From Actinophytocola sp044466355 (lineage in GTDB: Bacteria; Actinomycetota; Actinomycetes; Mycobacteriales; Pseudonocardiaceae), in NCBI RefSeq assembly GCF_044466355.1, contig NZ_JBITMQ010000010.1:186001-250000 (forward strand): a DNA stretch of 64,000 bases, written 5' to 3'. Shown piece by piece: positions 18,843-27,223 of this stretch. The position numbers and the translations under genes are program-made. The stretch's first letter is position 1, and every line of letters begins with the position of its first letter. The notes under the pieces were generated by a model that worked only from the letters and a program-made list of their open reading frames with translations, did not search any database and was not told the DNA's origin.

Positions 18843-18868
18843 TGGTCTATGTAATATGCCATAGACCA
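18843..18868. promoter_or_regulatory. Palindromic operator of the TetR regulator
   Basis: TGGTCTATG and CATAGACCA form perfect 9-base arms separated by 8 bases (TAATATGC). The site ends 17 bases before the ATG of the TetR gene and is AT-richer than its surroundings. Position and symmetry fit TetR autorepression. The spacer contains a TAATAT-like element that may be the -10 box. Confidence 0.82.
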
Positions 18869-18885
18869 TAGAAGCGGTGAGGGCG

Positions 18886-19437
18886 ATGCCACGCAGGACG
18901 GACACACGCGAGCGGATGGTGCGCAGCGCCGCCGAGTTGCTGCGTGAGCACGGCGCGGCCGCGACGAGCATCGACCGGGTCCTGGCGCACAGCGGCGCCC
19001 CGCGCGGGTCGGTCTACCACCACTTCCCCGGCGGGCGGACCCAGCTGATCGAGGAAGCCGTGGCGCTGTCCGGGGACTTCATCGCGGGCCTGATCGACGC
19101 GGCAGAACCCCGGGCGGTGGTCGACAGGTTCTTCTCGCTGTGGCGGCGGTGGCTCGTCGACAGCGACTTCCAGGCCGGGTGCCCCATCGTGTCGGTGACC
19201 GTGACGGGCGAGACCCCGCACCTCGCCGCGGGCGTGTTCACCCGCTGGACCGACGGGCTGGCCGCGTCGCTCACCGGGCACGGGGTGCCCGAGGCACGGG
19301 CACGCAGGCTGGCCGTGTTCGTGATCGCCGCCGTCGAGGGCGCGGTGGTCATGTGCCGCGCGGAGGCGAGCCTCGCCCCGCTGGACGCCGCGGCCGAGGA
19401 GATCACCGAGTTGCTCGCACACACGCCGCGGAAGTGA
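18886..19437 (+). CDS. TetR-family transcriptional regulator
   Basis: 183 residues from an ATG at 18886. The N-terminal helix-turn-helix reads TDTRERMVRSAAELLREHGA and then APRGSVYHHFPGG, the TetR signature. The C-terminal region resembles the LmrA/YxaF-like group (CPIVSVTVTGETP and VFVIAAVEGAVVMCRAEASL). It heads a tight three-gene operon with a PaaI-like thioesterase and a SnoaL-like protein (6 and 3 bp gaps), and probably represses it through the palindrome at 18843-18868. Confidence 0.92.
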   Translation: MPRRTDTRERMVRSAAELLREHGAAATSIDRVLAHSGAPRGSVYHHFPGGRTQLIEEAVALSGDFIAGLIDAAEPRAVVDRFFSLWRRWLVDSDFQAGCPIVSVTVTGETPHLAAGVFTRWTDGLAASLTGHGVPEARARRLAVFVIAAVEGAVVMCRAEASLAPLDAAAEEITELLAHTPRK

Positions 19438-19443
19438 GGAAAC

Positions 19444-19899
19444 GTGTCGACCGTCGAATTCGCCACCATGTCGGGGCTGGAACAGATCCGCTGGGTGCAG
19501 GCCGAGCTGCCCGCCGACTTCCCCACCATCGGCAGGTTGCTGGGCATGCGGTTCGACGAGGTCGAGCACGGCCGGGTGGTCGTGTCGCTCGAGACCCGCG
19601 CCGACTTCGCCAACCCGATGGGCACCGTCCACGGCGGCATCGCCGCGACCATGCTCGACTCGGTGATGGGCTGTGCCGTGCACACGACCCTGCCCGCGGG
19701 TGTCGGCTACACGACCCTGGAACTGAAGGTGAACTACATCCGCACCGCGCGGACCGACGGGCGCACCCTGACCGCCGAGGGCACCGTGGTCCACGCGGGC
19801 CGCCGCACCGCGACCGCGGAGGGCAGGGTCCTCGACGAGCAGGGCAAGCTGGTCGCCCACGGCACCACCACGTGTCTGATCATGCGACCGGAGGCCTGA
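19444..19899 (+). CDS. PaaI-family hot-dog thioesterase
   Basis: 151 residues from a GTG at 19444. The hot-dog core motif is FANPMGTVHGGIAATMLDSVMG, quoted here in part as NPMGTVHGGIAATMLD, matching the HGG..a.l.D motif of PaaI/YbgC-like acyl-CoA thioesterases. TLELKVNYIRTAR is the next conserved strand. It likely hydrolyses an acyl- or aryl-CoA thioester. It lies in an operon with the TetR gene upstream and the SnoaL-like gene 3 bp downstream, which suggests detoxification or turnover of a compound sensed by the regulator. Confidence 0.88.
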   Translation: MSTVEFATMSGLEQIRWVQAELPADFPTIGRLLGMRFDEVEHGRVVVSLETRADFANPMGTVHGGIAATMLDSVMGCAVHTTLPAGVGYTTLELKVNYIRTARTDGRTLTAEGTVVHAGRRTATAEGRVLDEQGKLVAHGTTTCLIMRPEA

Positions 19900-19902
19900 G
19901 GC

Positions 19903-20289
19903 GTGACCACGTTCCGCGAGGCCGTCGACGCGCGCGACCTGACCGCGATCGAGGCGATGCTGGCCGACGACGTGGTGTTCCGCAGCCCCGTCGCGCACCG
20001 GCCGTACGCAGGCAAGGCGATCACCGCCGCGATCCTGCGCGCCGTGGTCGAGGTGTTCGAGGGTTTCCGGTACGTGCGTGAACTCCACGACGGCGCCGAC
20101 CACGTGCTGGTCTTCGAGGCGACGGTGGAGGGCCTCGACGTCACCGGCGCGGACTTCCTGCGCTACGACGCCGACGGGAAGATCGTCGAGCTGATGGTGA
20201 TGGTGCGACCTCTGCGCGCCGCGGAGGCGGTGGCCCGCCAGATGGGCGCCCACTTCGAACAGATCAAGGCGGCCGCGACGGACGGCTGA
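19903..20289 (+). CDS. SnoaL-like NTF2-fold protein
   Basis: 128 residues from a GTG at 19903. The pattern FREAVDARDLTAIEAMLADD then VFRSPVAHRPYAGKAITAAI and FLRYDADGKIVELMVMVRPL is the NTF2/SnoaL-like alpha+beta barrel. Such proteins can be small cyclases, isomerases or binding proteins. No catalytic residue can be assigned by eye. It is the third gene of the TetR operon. Confidence 0.82.
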   Translation: MTTFREAVDARDLTAIEAMLADDVVFRSPVAHRPYAGKAITAAILRAVVEVFEGFRYVRELHDGADHVLVFEATVEGLDVTGADFLRYDADGKIVELMVMVRPLRAAEAVARQMGAHFEQIKAAATDG

Positions 20290-20481
20290 CCTCGGTAGGG
20301 GTCGGCGCGTGGCGTTGCGACCGGTCCAGGTGAACCCGTCTCGCTCGACGTCATCGCCGTCCCCGGACCCCGAGACGGTGCACGACCGGGTGCACCTCGA
20401 ACTCACCACCACGTCCACGGCCCACCACGCGGAGTCGGTCGCAAGGAAACCCTGAGCCGTCGACACCGCTTCCGACCTGCG

Positions 20482-20511
20482 TTGACACTTCCCCGGGATC
20501 GGTGCTACGAA
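20482..20511 (+). promoter_or_regulatory. Putative promoter of the rhamnogalacturonan lyase gene
   Basis: TTGACA at 20482-20487 and TACGAA at 20506-20511 with an 18-base spacer resemble a housekeeping-sigma promoter. It lies about 65 bases before the start codon and directly upstream of a LacI-type operator-like palindrome. Confidence 0.6.
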
Positions 20512-20526
20512 TTTTGGACGGGCACA

Positions 20527-20540
20527 CTGGAGCGCTCCCA
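20527..20540. promoter_or_regulatory. LacI-family (CebR-like) operator candidate
   Basis: CTGGAGCGCTCCCA contains the 10-base palindrome GGAGCGCTCC and a right half matching the TGGGAGCGCTCCCA operators bound by CebR-type LacI repressors in streptomycetes. It sits just downstream of the putative promoter of a plant-polysaccharide lyase, where such a repressor would block transcription. No LacI gene is in the window. Confidence 0.6.
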
Positions 20541-20576
20541 AAACCATCACCCTCTCGACGGACTCGGAGTTGTGCC

Positions 20577-22382
20577 ATGCCCAGAACAGCCAGGACGGTC
20601 GCGTTCGGCGCGGTTGTCGCCCTGCTCGGCGCCGTCGTCGTCGGCGCACCCGCACACCTGCCCCAGGCGGCCGCCGACGCGGACGCGACGGAACCGCGAG
20701 GAGTGGTGAGCGTCCGGTCCGGCGACGGGAACTTCGTCAGCTGGCGCCAGCTCGCGGGCGACGCGGACGGTCTGCGGTTCAACGTCTACCGCGACGGCCG
20801 GAAGGTCAACGCCGCCCCGGTGGGCACGAACTTCGTCGACGCGGACGCACCGGCGGGCGCGACGTACACGGTGCGCCCGGTGCGGGGCGGCGTGGAAGGA
20901 CGGGCCTCGCGCGAGTCGATGTCGTTCCTCGCGACCTCGACGGACGTGCCGCTGCAGATCCCGCCCGGCGGCACGACGCCGTCCGGCGAGCGGTACACCT
21001 ACAACGCCAACGACGCGAGCGTCGGCGACCTGGACGGCGACGGGCAGTACGAGATCGTGCTGAAGTGGGAACCGTCCAACGCCAAGGACAACTCGCAGTC
21101 CGGCTACACCGGCAACACCTACCTGGACGCGTACCGGCTGAACGGTACCCGCCTGTGGCGCGTCGACATGGGCCGCAACATCCGTTCCGGCGCGCACTAC
21201 ACGCAGTTCCAGGTGTTCGACTACGACGGCGACGGCCGTGCCGAGGTCGCGGTGAAGACCGCCGACGGCACCCGGTCGGGCACCGGCCAGGTCATCGGCA
21301 GCGCGAGTGCCGACCACCGCAACTCGTCGGGCTACGTGCTGGCGGGCCCCGAGTTCCTGTCGGTGTTCCGCGGTACCGACGGCGCCGTGCTCGACACGGA
21401 GAACTACGTGCCCCCGCGCGGCAACGTCCCGTCCTGGGGCGACAGCTACGGCAACCGCGTCGACCGGTTCCTCGCCGGGACGGCCTATGTGGACGGTGCG
21501 CGGCCCAGCATCGTCATGGCCCGCGGCTACTACACGCGCTCGGTCGTGTCCGCGTGGGACTTCCGCAACGGCGCGCTGACCCGGCGGTGGACGTTCGACT
21601 CCAGCTCGTCCACGAACGGCTCCGCGTGGACCGGCAAGGGCAACCACCAGCTGTCGGTGGCCGACGTGGACGGCGACGGCCGTGACGAGATCATGTACGG
21701 CTCGATGGCGATCGACGACAACGGCTACGGCCTGTGGCAGAACAACACCCACCACGGCGACGCCTACCACGTCGGCGACCTGATCCCGTCCCGCGCGGGC
21801 CTCGAGGTGTTCAAGCCGTCCGAGTCGGGCGGCGACCCCGCGCACTGGATGGGTGACGCGCGCACCGGCCAGATCATCTGGAGCGCCCCGCCGTGCGGCT
21901 GCGACAACGGCCGCGGCGTGGCGGCGGACATCTGGTCGGGCAGCCCGGGCGCGGAGGCGTGGTCGTCGGCGGTCGCCGGCCTGCGCGGTGGCAGCACCGG
22001 GAACCAGGTCGCGTCCCGCAAACCGGGCTCGACGAACTTCGTGATCTGGTGGGACGGGGACGCGCAGCGCGAACTGCTCGACGGCACGCACATCGACGAG
22101 TACGGCACCGGCGGCGACACCCGGCTGCTGACCGGGTCGGGCGTCTCGTCGAACAACGGCACGAAGGCCACCCCGGCGCTGCAGGCCGACATCCTCGGCG
22201 ACTGGCGCGAGGAGGTCGTCTGGCGCACGAGCGACAACCGGGCGCTGCGGATCTACTCGACCACGGACCCGACGAGCATCAGCCGCCCGTCGCTCATGCA
22301 GGACCGGCAGTACCGGCTGGCCGTCGCGTGGCAGAACTCCGGCTACAACCAGCCCCCGCACCCGAGCTTCGCGATCGGCTGA
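20577..22382 (+). CDS. Secreted rhamnogalacturonan endolyase (PL11, YesW-like)
   Basis: 601 residues from an ATG at 20577. A signal peptide (MPRTARTVAFGAVVALLGAV ... PQAAADA) targets it outside. The mature part starts with a fibronectin-like strand set (FVSWRQLAGDADGLRFNVYR) and continues into an eight-bladed propeller rich in Ca-binding D-x-D-G motifs: DLDGDGQYEIVLKWE, FDYDGDGRAEVAVKTADG and VADVDGDGRDEIMYG. These are hallmarks of polysaccharide lyase family 11, which cleaves the rhamnose-galacturonic acid backbone of pectin. The enzyme suggests a life among plant debris. It stands alone behind a LacI-like operator. Confidence 0.92.
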   Translation: MPRTARTVAFGAVVALLGAVVVGAPAHLPQAAADADATEPRGVVSVRSGDGNFVSWRQLAGDADGLRFNVYRDGRKVNAAPVGTNFVDADAPAGATYTVRPVRGGVEGRASRESMSFLATSTDVPLQIPPGGTTPSGERYTYNANDASVGDLDGDGQYEIVLKWEPSNAKDNSQSGYTGNTYLDAYRLNGTRLWRVDMGRNIRSGAHYTQFQVFDYDGDGRAEVAVKTADGTRSGTGQVIGSASADHRNSSGYVLAGPEFLSVFRGTDGAVLDTENYVPPRGNVPSWGDSYGNRVDRFLAGTAYVDGARPSIVMARGYYTRSVVSAWDFRNGALTRRWTFDSSSSTNGSAWTGKGNHQLSVADVDGDGRDEIMYGSMAIDDNGYGLWQNNTHHGDAYHVGDLIPSRAGLEVFKPSESGGDPAHWMGDARTGQIIWSAPPCGCDNGRGVAADIWSGSPGAEAWSSAVAGLRGGSTGNQVASRKPGSTNFVIWWDGDAQRELLDGTHIDEYGTGGDTRLLTGSGVSSNNGTKATPALQADILGDWREEVVWRTSDNRALRIYSTTDPTSISRPSLMQDRQYRLAVAWQNSGYNQPPHPSFAIG

Positions 22383-22399
22383 TCCGCGCCGTGCTACAG

Positions 22400-22415
22400 T
22401 TGGGCGATCGTCCAA
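22400..22415. promoter_or_regulatory. Operator of the second TetR gene
   Basis: TTGGGCGATCGTCCAA is a 16-base palindrome with one mismatched pair. It overlaps the region just after a TACAGT (-10-like) box and ends 26 bases before the TetR start codon, so autoregulation is likely. Confidence 0.65.
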
Positions 22416-22440
22416 GGCAATCGACCAACACGGGGTGGAC

Positions 22441-23007
22441 ATGTCGCCGACAGCGGCGGAGCGGGGCAGGGAGGTGCGGCGCAAGCTGCTCGACGCGGCG
22501 GTGGCGCTGATCAGCGAACGCGGGTGGGGTGCGGTGAGCACCCGGGTGGTGGCGGAACGGGCCGGGGTCGCGCCCGGCCTCGTGCACTACCACTTCTCGT
22601 CGGTCCAGGCGCTGCTGTCCGAGGCCGCGGTCGGTGCGATGCGCGAGGTCGGCGCGGTGCTCGAACCCGCGCTGGCGCGGGCGGGCACCCCGGCGGAGGC
22701 GATGGCCGCGCTGGCGTCGGCACTCGACCCCTACACGGGCGACGACCCGACGTCGCTGCTGTTCACCGAGACCTACCTGGCCGCCACGCGCGACCCGGCA
22801 CTGCGGGCCGCGGTCGCCGAGGTGATCGTGGACTTCCGGGCCCGGCTCGCCGCCTGGCTCGGGGCCCACGGCGTGGCCGCGCCCGAGGCGACGGCCGCGG
22901 TGGTCGGCGCGGCCGTCGACGGTCTGGTGCTGCAACGCGCGCTCGACCCCGGGTTGACGTCCGCGGCGATCACCCCCGTACTGACGCGTTTGATGGGAGG
23001 ACAGTGA
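22441..23007 (+). CDS. TetR-family transcriptional regulator
   Basis: 188 residues from an ATG at 22441; a GTG two codons upstream is also possible. The DNA-binding region reads RRKLLDAAVALISERGWGAV then VAPGLVHYHFSSVQALLSEA, a clear TetR helix-turn-helix. Its stop overlaps the start of the flavin monooxygenase (TGATG), so the two are co-translated. It likely represses this two-gene operon through the palindrome at 22400. Confidence 0.9.
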   Translation: MSPTAAERGREVRRKLLDAAVALISERGWGAVSTRVVAERAGVAPGLVHYHFSSVQALLSEAAVGAMREVGAVLEPALARAGTPAEAMAALASALDPYTGDDPTSLLFTETYLAATRDPALRAAVAEVIVDFRARLAAWLGAHGVAAPEATAAVVGAAVDGLVLQRALDPGLTSAAITPVLTRLMGGQ

Positions 23008-24194
23008 TGAAGGTCGTGATCTGCGGGGCCGGGATCACCGGGTTGGCGCTGGCGCAGCGGCTGTCGGTGCTCGGCTGGGAGGTCGTGGTGCTGGAGAAGG
23101 CGCCCGGCCCGCGCGCCCAGGGCTACATGATCGACTTCTTCGGCGCCGGCTACGACGCCGCCGAGGCGATGGGGCTCCTGCCCCGGCTGCGCGAACTCGG
23201 GTACGTGCTGGAGGAGGCCCGGTTCGTCGACACCGACGGCAGGGCCCGGGCGCGCCTGGGCTTCAAGCGGTTCGCCAGCACGGTGCACGGCCGGCTGATC
23301 AGCATCATGCGCCCCGACCTGGAGACGGCACTGCGGGAGAGCCTGCCCGCCGACGTGGACCTGCGGTTCTCGACCCGCCCGGCGCACGTCGAGAACGGCG
23401 CCGACCGCGTGCGGATCACGTTGACCGGCGGCGAGGTGCTCGACGCCGACGTGCTCGTCGGCGCGGACGGCATCCACTCGGCGGTGCGCGGGATGGTGTT
23501 CGGCGAGGAGCGCGCGTTCCTGCGGCACCTCGGTTTCCACACCGCCGCGTGGACGTTCCACGACCCGGCCATCCGCGCGCGGATCGGCGACCGGTTCTGC
23601 CTCACCGACTCGGTGGACCGGCAGATCGGCCTGTACGGGCTGCGGAACGGCCGGGTCGCCGCGTTCGCGGTCCACCGCACCACCGACCGCGTGCTGCCCG
23701 CCGACACCAGGGCCGCGTTGCGTGCCGAGTACGGCTCGCTGGGCTGGGTCGTGCCGGACGTGCTGGCGCAGTGCCCACCCGGCGACTCGGTGTACTACGA
23801 CCACGTCGCGCAGGTCGAGGCGCCGAGCTGGCACCGCGGCCGGGTGGTGCTCGCGGGAGACGCGTGCGCGGCCGTCTCCCTGCTCGCCGGGCAGGGCGCG
23901 TCGCTGGGCATCGCGGGCGCCTGGCTGCTCGCCGAGGAACTGCACCGGTCCGGGCTCGCCGGACTCGACGCCTACGAGCGGCGGTGGCGTCCGGTGGTGG
24001 CGGAGAAGCAGCTGACCGCACGCAAGGGGGCACGCTGGTTCCTTCCCCGCTCCCCCGCGCAGCTGCGGGTCCGGCGCGCGGTCCTGGCGCTGTCCGGGGT
24101 GCCCGGCGTGGACCGGCTCGTCGGCCGTTCCCTGGCCGGCAAGCCCGCGGCGGTCGTCGAGGCGGCGCGGGAGGCACACGTCACCGGTTCGTAA
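23007..24194 (+). CDS. FAD-dependent monooxygenase (PHBH/TetX-like)
   Basis: 395 residues from an ATG at 23007. The FAD-binding GXGXXG is VVICGAGITGLALAQRL, with the ribose-binding Glu in VVVLEKAPG. The middle motif DADVLVGADGIHSAVR is the DG motif, and GRVVLAGDACAAVSLLAGQG is the GD motif of group A aromatic hydroxylases. Such enzymes hydroxylate aromatic or polyketide substrates, or inactivate antibiotics as TetX does. Pairing with a TetR repressor favours a role in response to a small molecule. Confidence 0.9.
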   Translation: MKVVICGAGITGLALAQRLSVLGWEVVVLEKAPGPRAQGYMIDFFGAGYDAAEAMGLLPRLRELGYVLEEARFVDTDGRARARLGFKRFASTVHGRLISIMRPDLETALRESLPADVDLRFSTRPAHVENGADRVRITLTGGEVLDADVLVGADGIHSAVRGMVFGEERAFLRHLGFHTAAWTFHDPAIRARIGDRFCLTDSVDRQIGLYGLRNGRVAAFAVHRTTDRVLPADTRAALRAEYGSLGWVVPDVLAQCPPGDSVYYDHVAQVEAPSWHRGRVVLAGDACAAVSLLAGQGASLGIAGAWLLAEELHRSGLAGLDAYERRWRPVVAEKQLTARKGARWFLPRSPAQLRVRRAVLALSGVPGVDRLVGRSLAGKPAAVVEAAREAHVTGS

Positions 24195-24254
24195 GGGTTT
24201 TCCGGCTCGTCCACACGGCATGATGCGGTGGACGAAACGGACAGGAGGACCTTG

Positions 24255-24833
24255 ATGGCACGGTTGCGTGCGGTGTCGGTGCTGGCGATCGGTGCGGGAC
24301 TCGTGCTGGCTGGTTGCGGTGCCGACCAGGCGGCGCGCAGTGGCGGCACACCGACCACTGCGACCACTGCGACCACCACGCCGGTGAGCGCCACGGCCGC
24401 CACGACCGAGGCACCGGAGGCGAAGCCGGCCGTGCCGGAGCAGCTGCGGTTCACGGCCAAGACGGTCGACGGCGAGGACTTCTCCGGTGAGTCGCTCGCC
24501 GGGAAGGCCGCCGTCCTGTGGTTCTGGGCGCCGTGGTGCCCGAACTGCCAGGCCGAGGCGCCGACCATCGCGGAGGCGGCGCGATCCGCCGGTGACGTCG
24601 AGTTCGTGGGGGTCGCCGCGCAGGACGAGGTGGGCGCGATGCGGGACTTCGTGCGGAAGTACGACCTCGGCTCGTTCACGCACATCGCCGACACCGACGC
24701 GGCGGTGTGGCAGCGGTTCGGTGTCACCTACCAGCCCGCGTACGCGTTCGTCAGCGCGGACGGCACGGTCGAGACGGAGACGAGCCAGCTCGAGAAGGAC
24801 GAGCTGCTCGCCCGCGTCGACGCCCTGAGCTGA
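24255..24833 (+). CDS. TlpA/ResA-like thioredoxin-fold lipoprotein
   Basis: 192 residues from an ATG at 24255, preferred over an upstream GTG because CAGGAGGACC precedes it and it starts MARLRAVSVLAIGAGLVLAG followed directly by the lipobox cysteine. A Thr/Ala-rich linker leads to a thioredoxin domain with FWAPWCPNCQAEAP, a WCxxC active site. It should act as an extracytoplasmic thiol-disulphide protein. Its stop overlaps the start of the CcdA-type membrane partner, which would supply its electrons. Confidence 0.9.
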   Translation: MARLRAVSVLAIGAGLVLAGCGADQAARSGGTPTTATTATTTPVSATAATTEAPEAKPAVPEQLRFTAKTVDGEDFSGESLAGKAAVLWFWAPWCPNCQAEAPTIAEAARSAGDVEFVGVAAQDEVGAMRDFVRKYDLGSFTHIADTDAAVWQRFGVTYQPAYAFVSADGTVETETSQLEKDELLARVDALS

Positions 24834-25696
24834 TGGACGACCTGCTCTTCGCGCTCACCGCGGGGATGCTCGCCACGGTCAACCCGTGCGGCTTCGCGAT
24901 GCTGCCCGGCTACCTGACGATGGTGGTCGCGGGGAACGACGACGCGACCCGCGTCGCGCGTGTCGGCCGGGCGCTCGCGGCGGGCGCGCTGATGACCGCC
25001 GGGTTCGTCGCCGTGTTCGGGATCTTCGGGCTGCTCAGCCTCCCGCTGCGGGGCGTGCTGCAGCAGTACCTGCCGATCGTGACGATGGTGATCGGGGTCG
25101 TCATGGTCGTCGTCGGGGTGCTGCTGCTCGCGGGCCGACAGCTCACCCTGCTCCTGCCGAAACCGGCGCGTGGGGCGCCGTCGACCCGGCTCGTGTCGAT
25201 GGCCGGGTACGGCGTGGCGTTCGCGATCGCGTCGCTGTCGTGCACGATCGGCCCGTTCCTCGCCGCGACCGGCATCGCGCTTCGCGGCGGCGACCTCACC
25301 ACGGGGCTCACCACGTTCGTCGCGTACGCGCTGGGTATGGGCCTCGTGGTCGCGGTGCTGGCCGTCGCGGCCGCGCTGGCGAGCACCGCGGTGGCGAGCG
25401 GTGTCCGGCGCGTGCTGCCGTACGTGCCGAGGATCGGCGGCGTGCTCCTGCTGGCGACCGGCGCGTACGTGGGCTACTACGGTTTCTACGAACTGCGCCT
25501 GTTCCACGGCGGCGGCGACGCGGCCGACCCGGTGGTCGGCGCGGCGCGTGCGGTCCAGTCGACGCTCGTGGAGTGGGTGGACGCGATCGGCCCGCTGCCT
25601 CTCGTCGTCGTGCTTGTCGTGCTGGTGGCGGGCGGGGTGCTGCTCACCCGCGGACGTCGGGCCCGCGCCGAGCGGCCTCGAAGTCGACGCGCATGA
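24833..25696 (+). CDS. CcdA/DsbD-type cytochrome c biogenesis membrane protein
   Basis: 287 residues with six or more transmembrane helices. The N-terminal MLATVNPCGFAMLPGYLTMV and the later FAIASLSCTIGPFLAATG carry the paired cysteines that shuttle electrons across the membrane in CcdA. It starts at an ATG overlapping the TlpA-like stop, so the two form a reducing module for extracytoplasmic thiols. The C-terminal tail is Arg-rich. Confidence 0.92.
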   Translation: MDDLLFALTAGMLATVNPCGFAMLPGYLTMVVAGNDDATRVARVGRALAAGALMTAGFVAVFGIFGLLSLPLRGVLQQYLPIVTMVIGVVMVVVGVLLLAGRQLTLLLPKPARGAPSTRLVSMAGYGVAFAIASLSCTIGPFLAATGIALRGGDLTTGLTTFVAYALGMGLVVAVLAVAAALASTAVASGVRRVLPYVPRIGGVLLLATGAYVGYYGFYELRLFHGGGDAADPVVGAARAVQSTLVEWVDAIGPLPLVVVLVVLVAGGVLLTRGRRARAERPRSRRA

Positions 25697-25987
25697 CGAC
25701 GCGGCGTGGGGTGGCTGACCTCGGTGACCCCTGCCTCTTCGAAGACCTGCCGGGCGCCGACGTTCAGTTCGCCCCAGGTGATCTCCTTGCCCGGTTGGGT
25801 GACCACCGGGTAGCCCTCGAGTGCGCGGGCGCCGCGCTGCCGGTGCCGTTCGTCCACGGCTCCGCCGACCCCGACGATCCCCCTGCGATCATCGGAGAAG
25901 GCGGTGGCGGCCAGTCGCGAGTGGACGGCGACGGCGGTCACGGCCGCGACGAGGTGGCTCACCCCGCCGCGGCCGTGACCCGCGCGA
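25697..25987. other. Intergenic region with no supported gene
   Basis: 291 bp. A minus-strand open frame (start 25962) runs from here into the ccdA coding region and has a plausible-looking middle (PGKEITWGELNVGARQVFEE), but it overlaps ccdA by about 210 bp and I recognise no family. It may be a decayed gene or chance. Confidence 0.35.
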
Positions 25988-26428
25988 TCAGTTGGTACGC
26001 ACGCACTTCCCGGTCGGGTTGCCGGACGAGTAGTACGCCGGCCAGTAGAACGCCTGGCGGCTGTCCGGGCCGTAGATGCCGTCCGAGGAGATGCCGCGCC
26101 GGTACTGGGCGTACGCCACGGCCTTCTTGGTGGCCGGCCCGAAGTCGCCGTCGATGTCGAGGTTGGTCGCGTAGTTGCACGACTTCAACGCCGTCTGGAG
26201 CTGAACGACCGCGCCGCCGGACGCCCCCTCGGCGAGCGTGCAGTTCCTGCTGCCCGTGGCCCTGTGGTAGGGCTGCCGGACGTAGTGGCCCGACGTGCTG
26301 ACCTTGACCGCCTTCACCCCGTCGCACCAGCCGACGGACGTCGCCGCCGACGCCGTCGCGGTGGTGAAGGCGACTCCCCCGGTCAGCATCGCGGCGGCGA
26401 CCGCGAGCGTGACGAACAACCGTCTCAT
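25988..26428 (-). CDS. Secreted peptidoglycan-binding-domain protein
   Basis: 146 residues from an ATG at 26428 with AAGGGGAG upstream. The signal peptide MRRLFVTLAVAAAMLTGGVA ends at an ATASAA cleavage site. The mature protein has a PG_binding_1 module: GGAVVQLQTALKSCNYATNL, DIDGDFGPATKKAVAYAQ and GIYGPDSRQAFY. Four cysteines suggest disulphides. It probably binds cell-wall peptidoglycan; no catalytic domain is present. Confidence 0.88.
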   Translation of the reverse strand: MRRLFVTLAVAAAMLTGGVAFTTATASAATSVGWCDGVKAVKVSTSGHYVRQPYHRATGSRNCTLAEGASGGAVVQLQTALKSCNYATNLDIDGDFGPATKKAVAYAQYRRGISSDGIYGPDSRQAFYWPAYYSSGNPTGKCVRTN

Positions 26429-26542
26429 ACTGCTCCCCTTTCATCCCCTGCGTGGTGGAGCAGATGTTGCCGTGCCGCGCTTTCCCGGCCCTTTCACGGC
26501 GATGAAACCGACGCTGAAACCGACGCTGAAACCGGCGGCGGC

Positions 26543-27223
26543 TCAGTCCGCGGCGCGGGCGATGGCCAGCGTACGGATCCCCTGCCAGATGAGCAGGGCC
26601 ATCACCGCCGCGCTGACGGCGAACGCCGCGACCGCGGCCGGGTTGGCGGCGAGCAGGTCCACGGTGGACCGTCCGCCCGCGACGTTCATCGCCACCGACG
26701 TGCCACCGCACAGCACCGCGCCAACGGCACCCGTCAGCCCGATCGCGTTCGTCAGGCGCCGGGGCGACACCGTGCGGCGGAACGTCGTCACGAGCAGCAC
26801 CAGCGCGGCCACGGCGACCACCACGGTCAGCACGTCCTGCACCAGGGCGAGCTCCCGCACCAGCTCAGGCGCCGGGCCCGGCATCCGGCGCACCGCACCG
26901 CTCTGCCACAGCAGGTTCCAGCCCAGCAGCATCGCGGGGAACACCAGCGTGAACAGCACCGCCGACCAGCGGCCCTGCCGCGCGGTCAGTTCGTCCTGGT
27001 AGGACGGTGCGACCTCGGGCACCGCGCCGAAGTCCCGTACCGCCAGCACCGCGGCGCGTTCGGGGGGCATACCTCTGGCGCGGTAGGCCTCCGCCGCGTC
27101 GACCAGACCCTCGCGGGCCTCCGCGACCATGCTGCGGCGGGTGCGGCGCGGGCCGTGGAGCGCGCGGCCGAGCGCGACGACGTACTCGGCGATTGGGTCG
27201 GTGGTGCGGTCGGCGGTGGTCAT
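26543..27223 (-). CDS. HAAS-domain / permease-prefix membrane protein
   Basis: 226 residues from an ATG at 27223 that overlaps the PadR stop by 4 bp. Residues 5-75 form a small helical domain (PIAEYVVALGRALHGPRRTR and the following EAREGLVDAAEAYRARG), typical of HAAS/DUF1700 proteins encoded with PadR regulators. Four transmembrane helices follow (about 90-220). These proteins are thought to transduce membrane signals in PadR circuits; the ligand is unknown. Confidence 0.82.
   Translation of the reverse strand: MTTADRTTDPIAEYVVALGRALHGPRRTRRSMVAEAREGLVDAAEAYRARGMPPERAAVLAVRDFGAVPEVAPSYQDELTARQGRWSAVLFTLVFPAMLLGWNLLWQSGAVRRMPGPAPELVRELALVQDVLTVVVAVAALVLLVTTFRRTVSPRRLTNAIGLTGAVGAVLCGGTSVAMNVAGGRSTVDLLAANPAAVAAFAVSAAVMALLIWQGIRTLAIARAAD

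Noticed and set aside
18565..18864. 99-codon open frame between the carboxylase and TetR genes
   Set aside because: No family, no good ribosome site, and it covers the palindromic operator and promoter.
25486..25962. 158-codon minus-strand open frame overlapping the ccdA end
   Set aside because: It overlaps a well-supported gene by about 210 bp and shows no recognised domain; kept only as a possible remnant.
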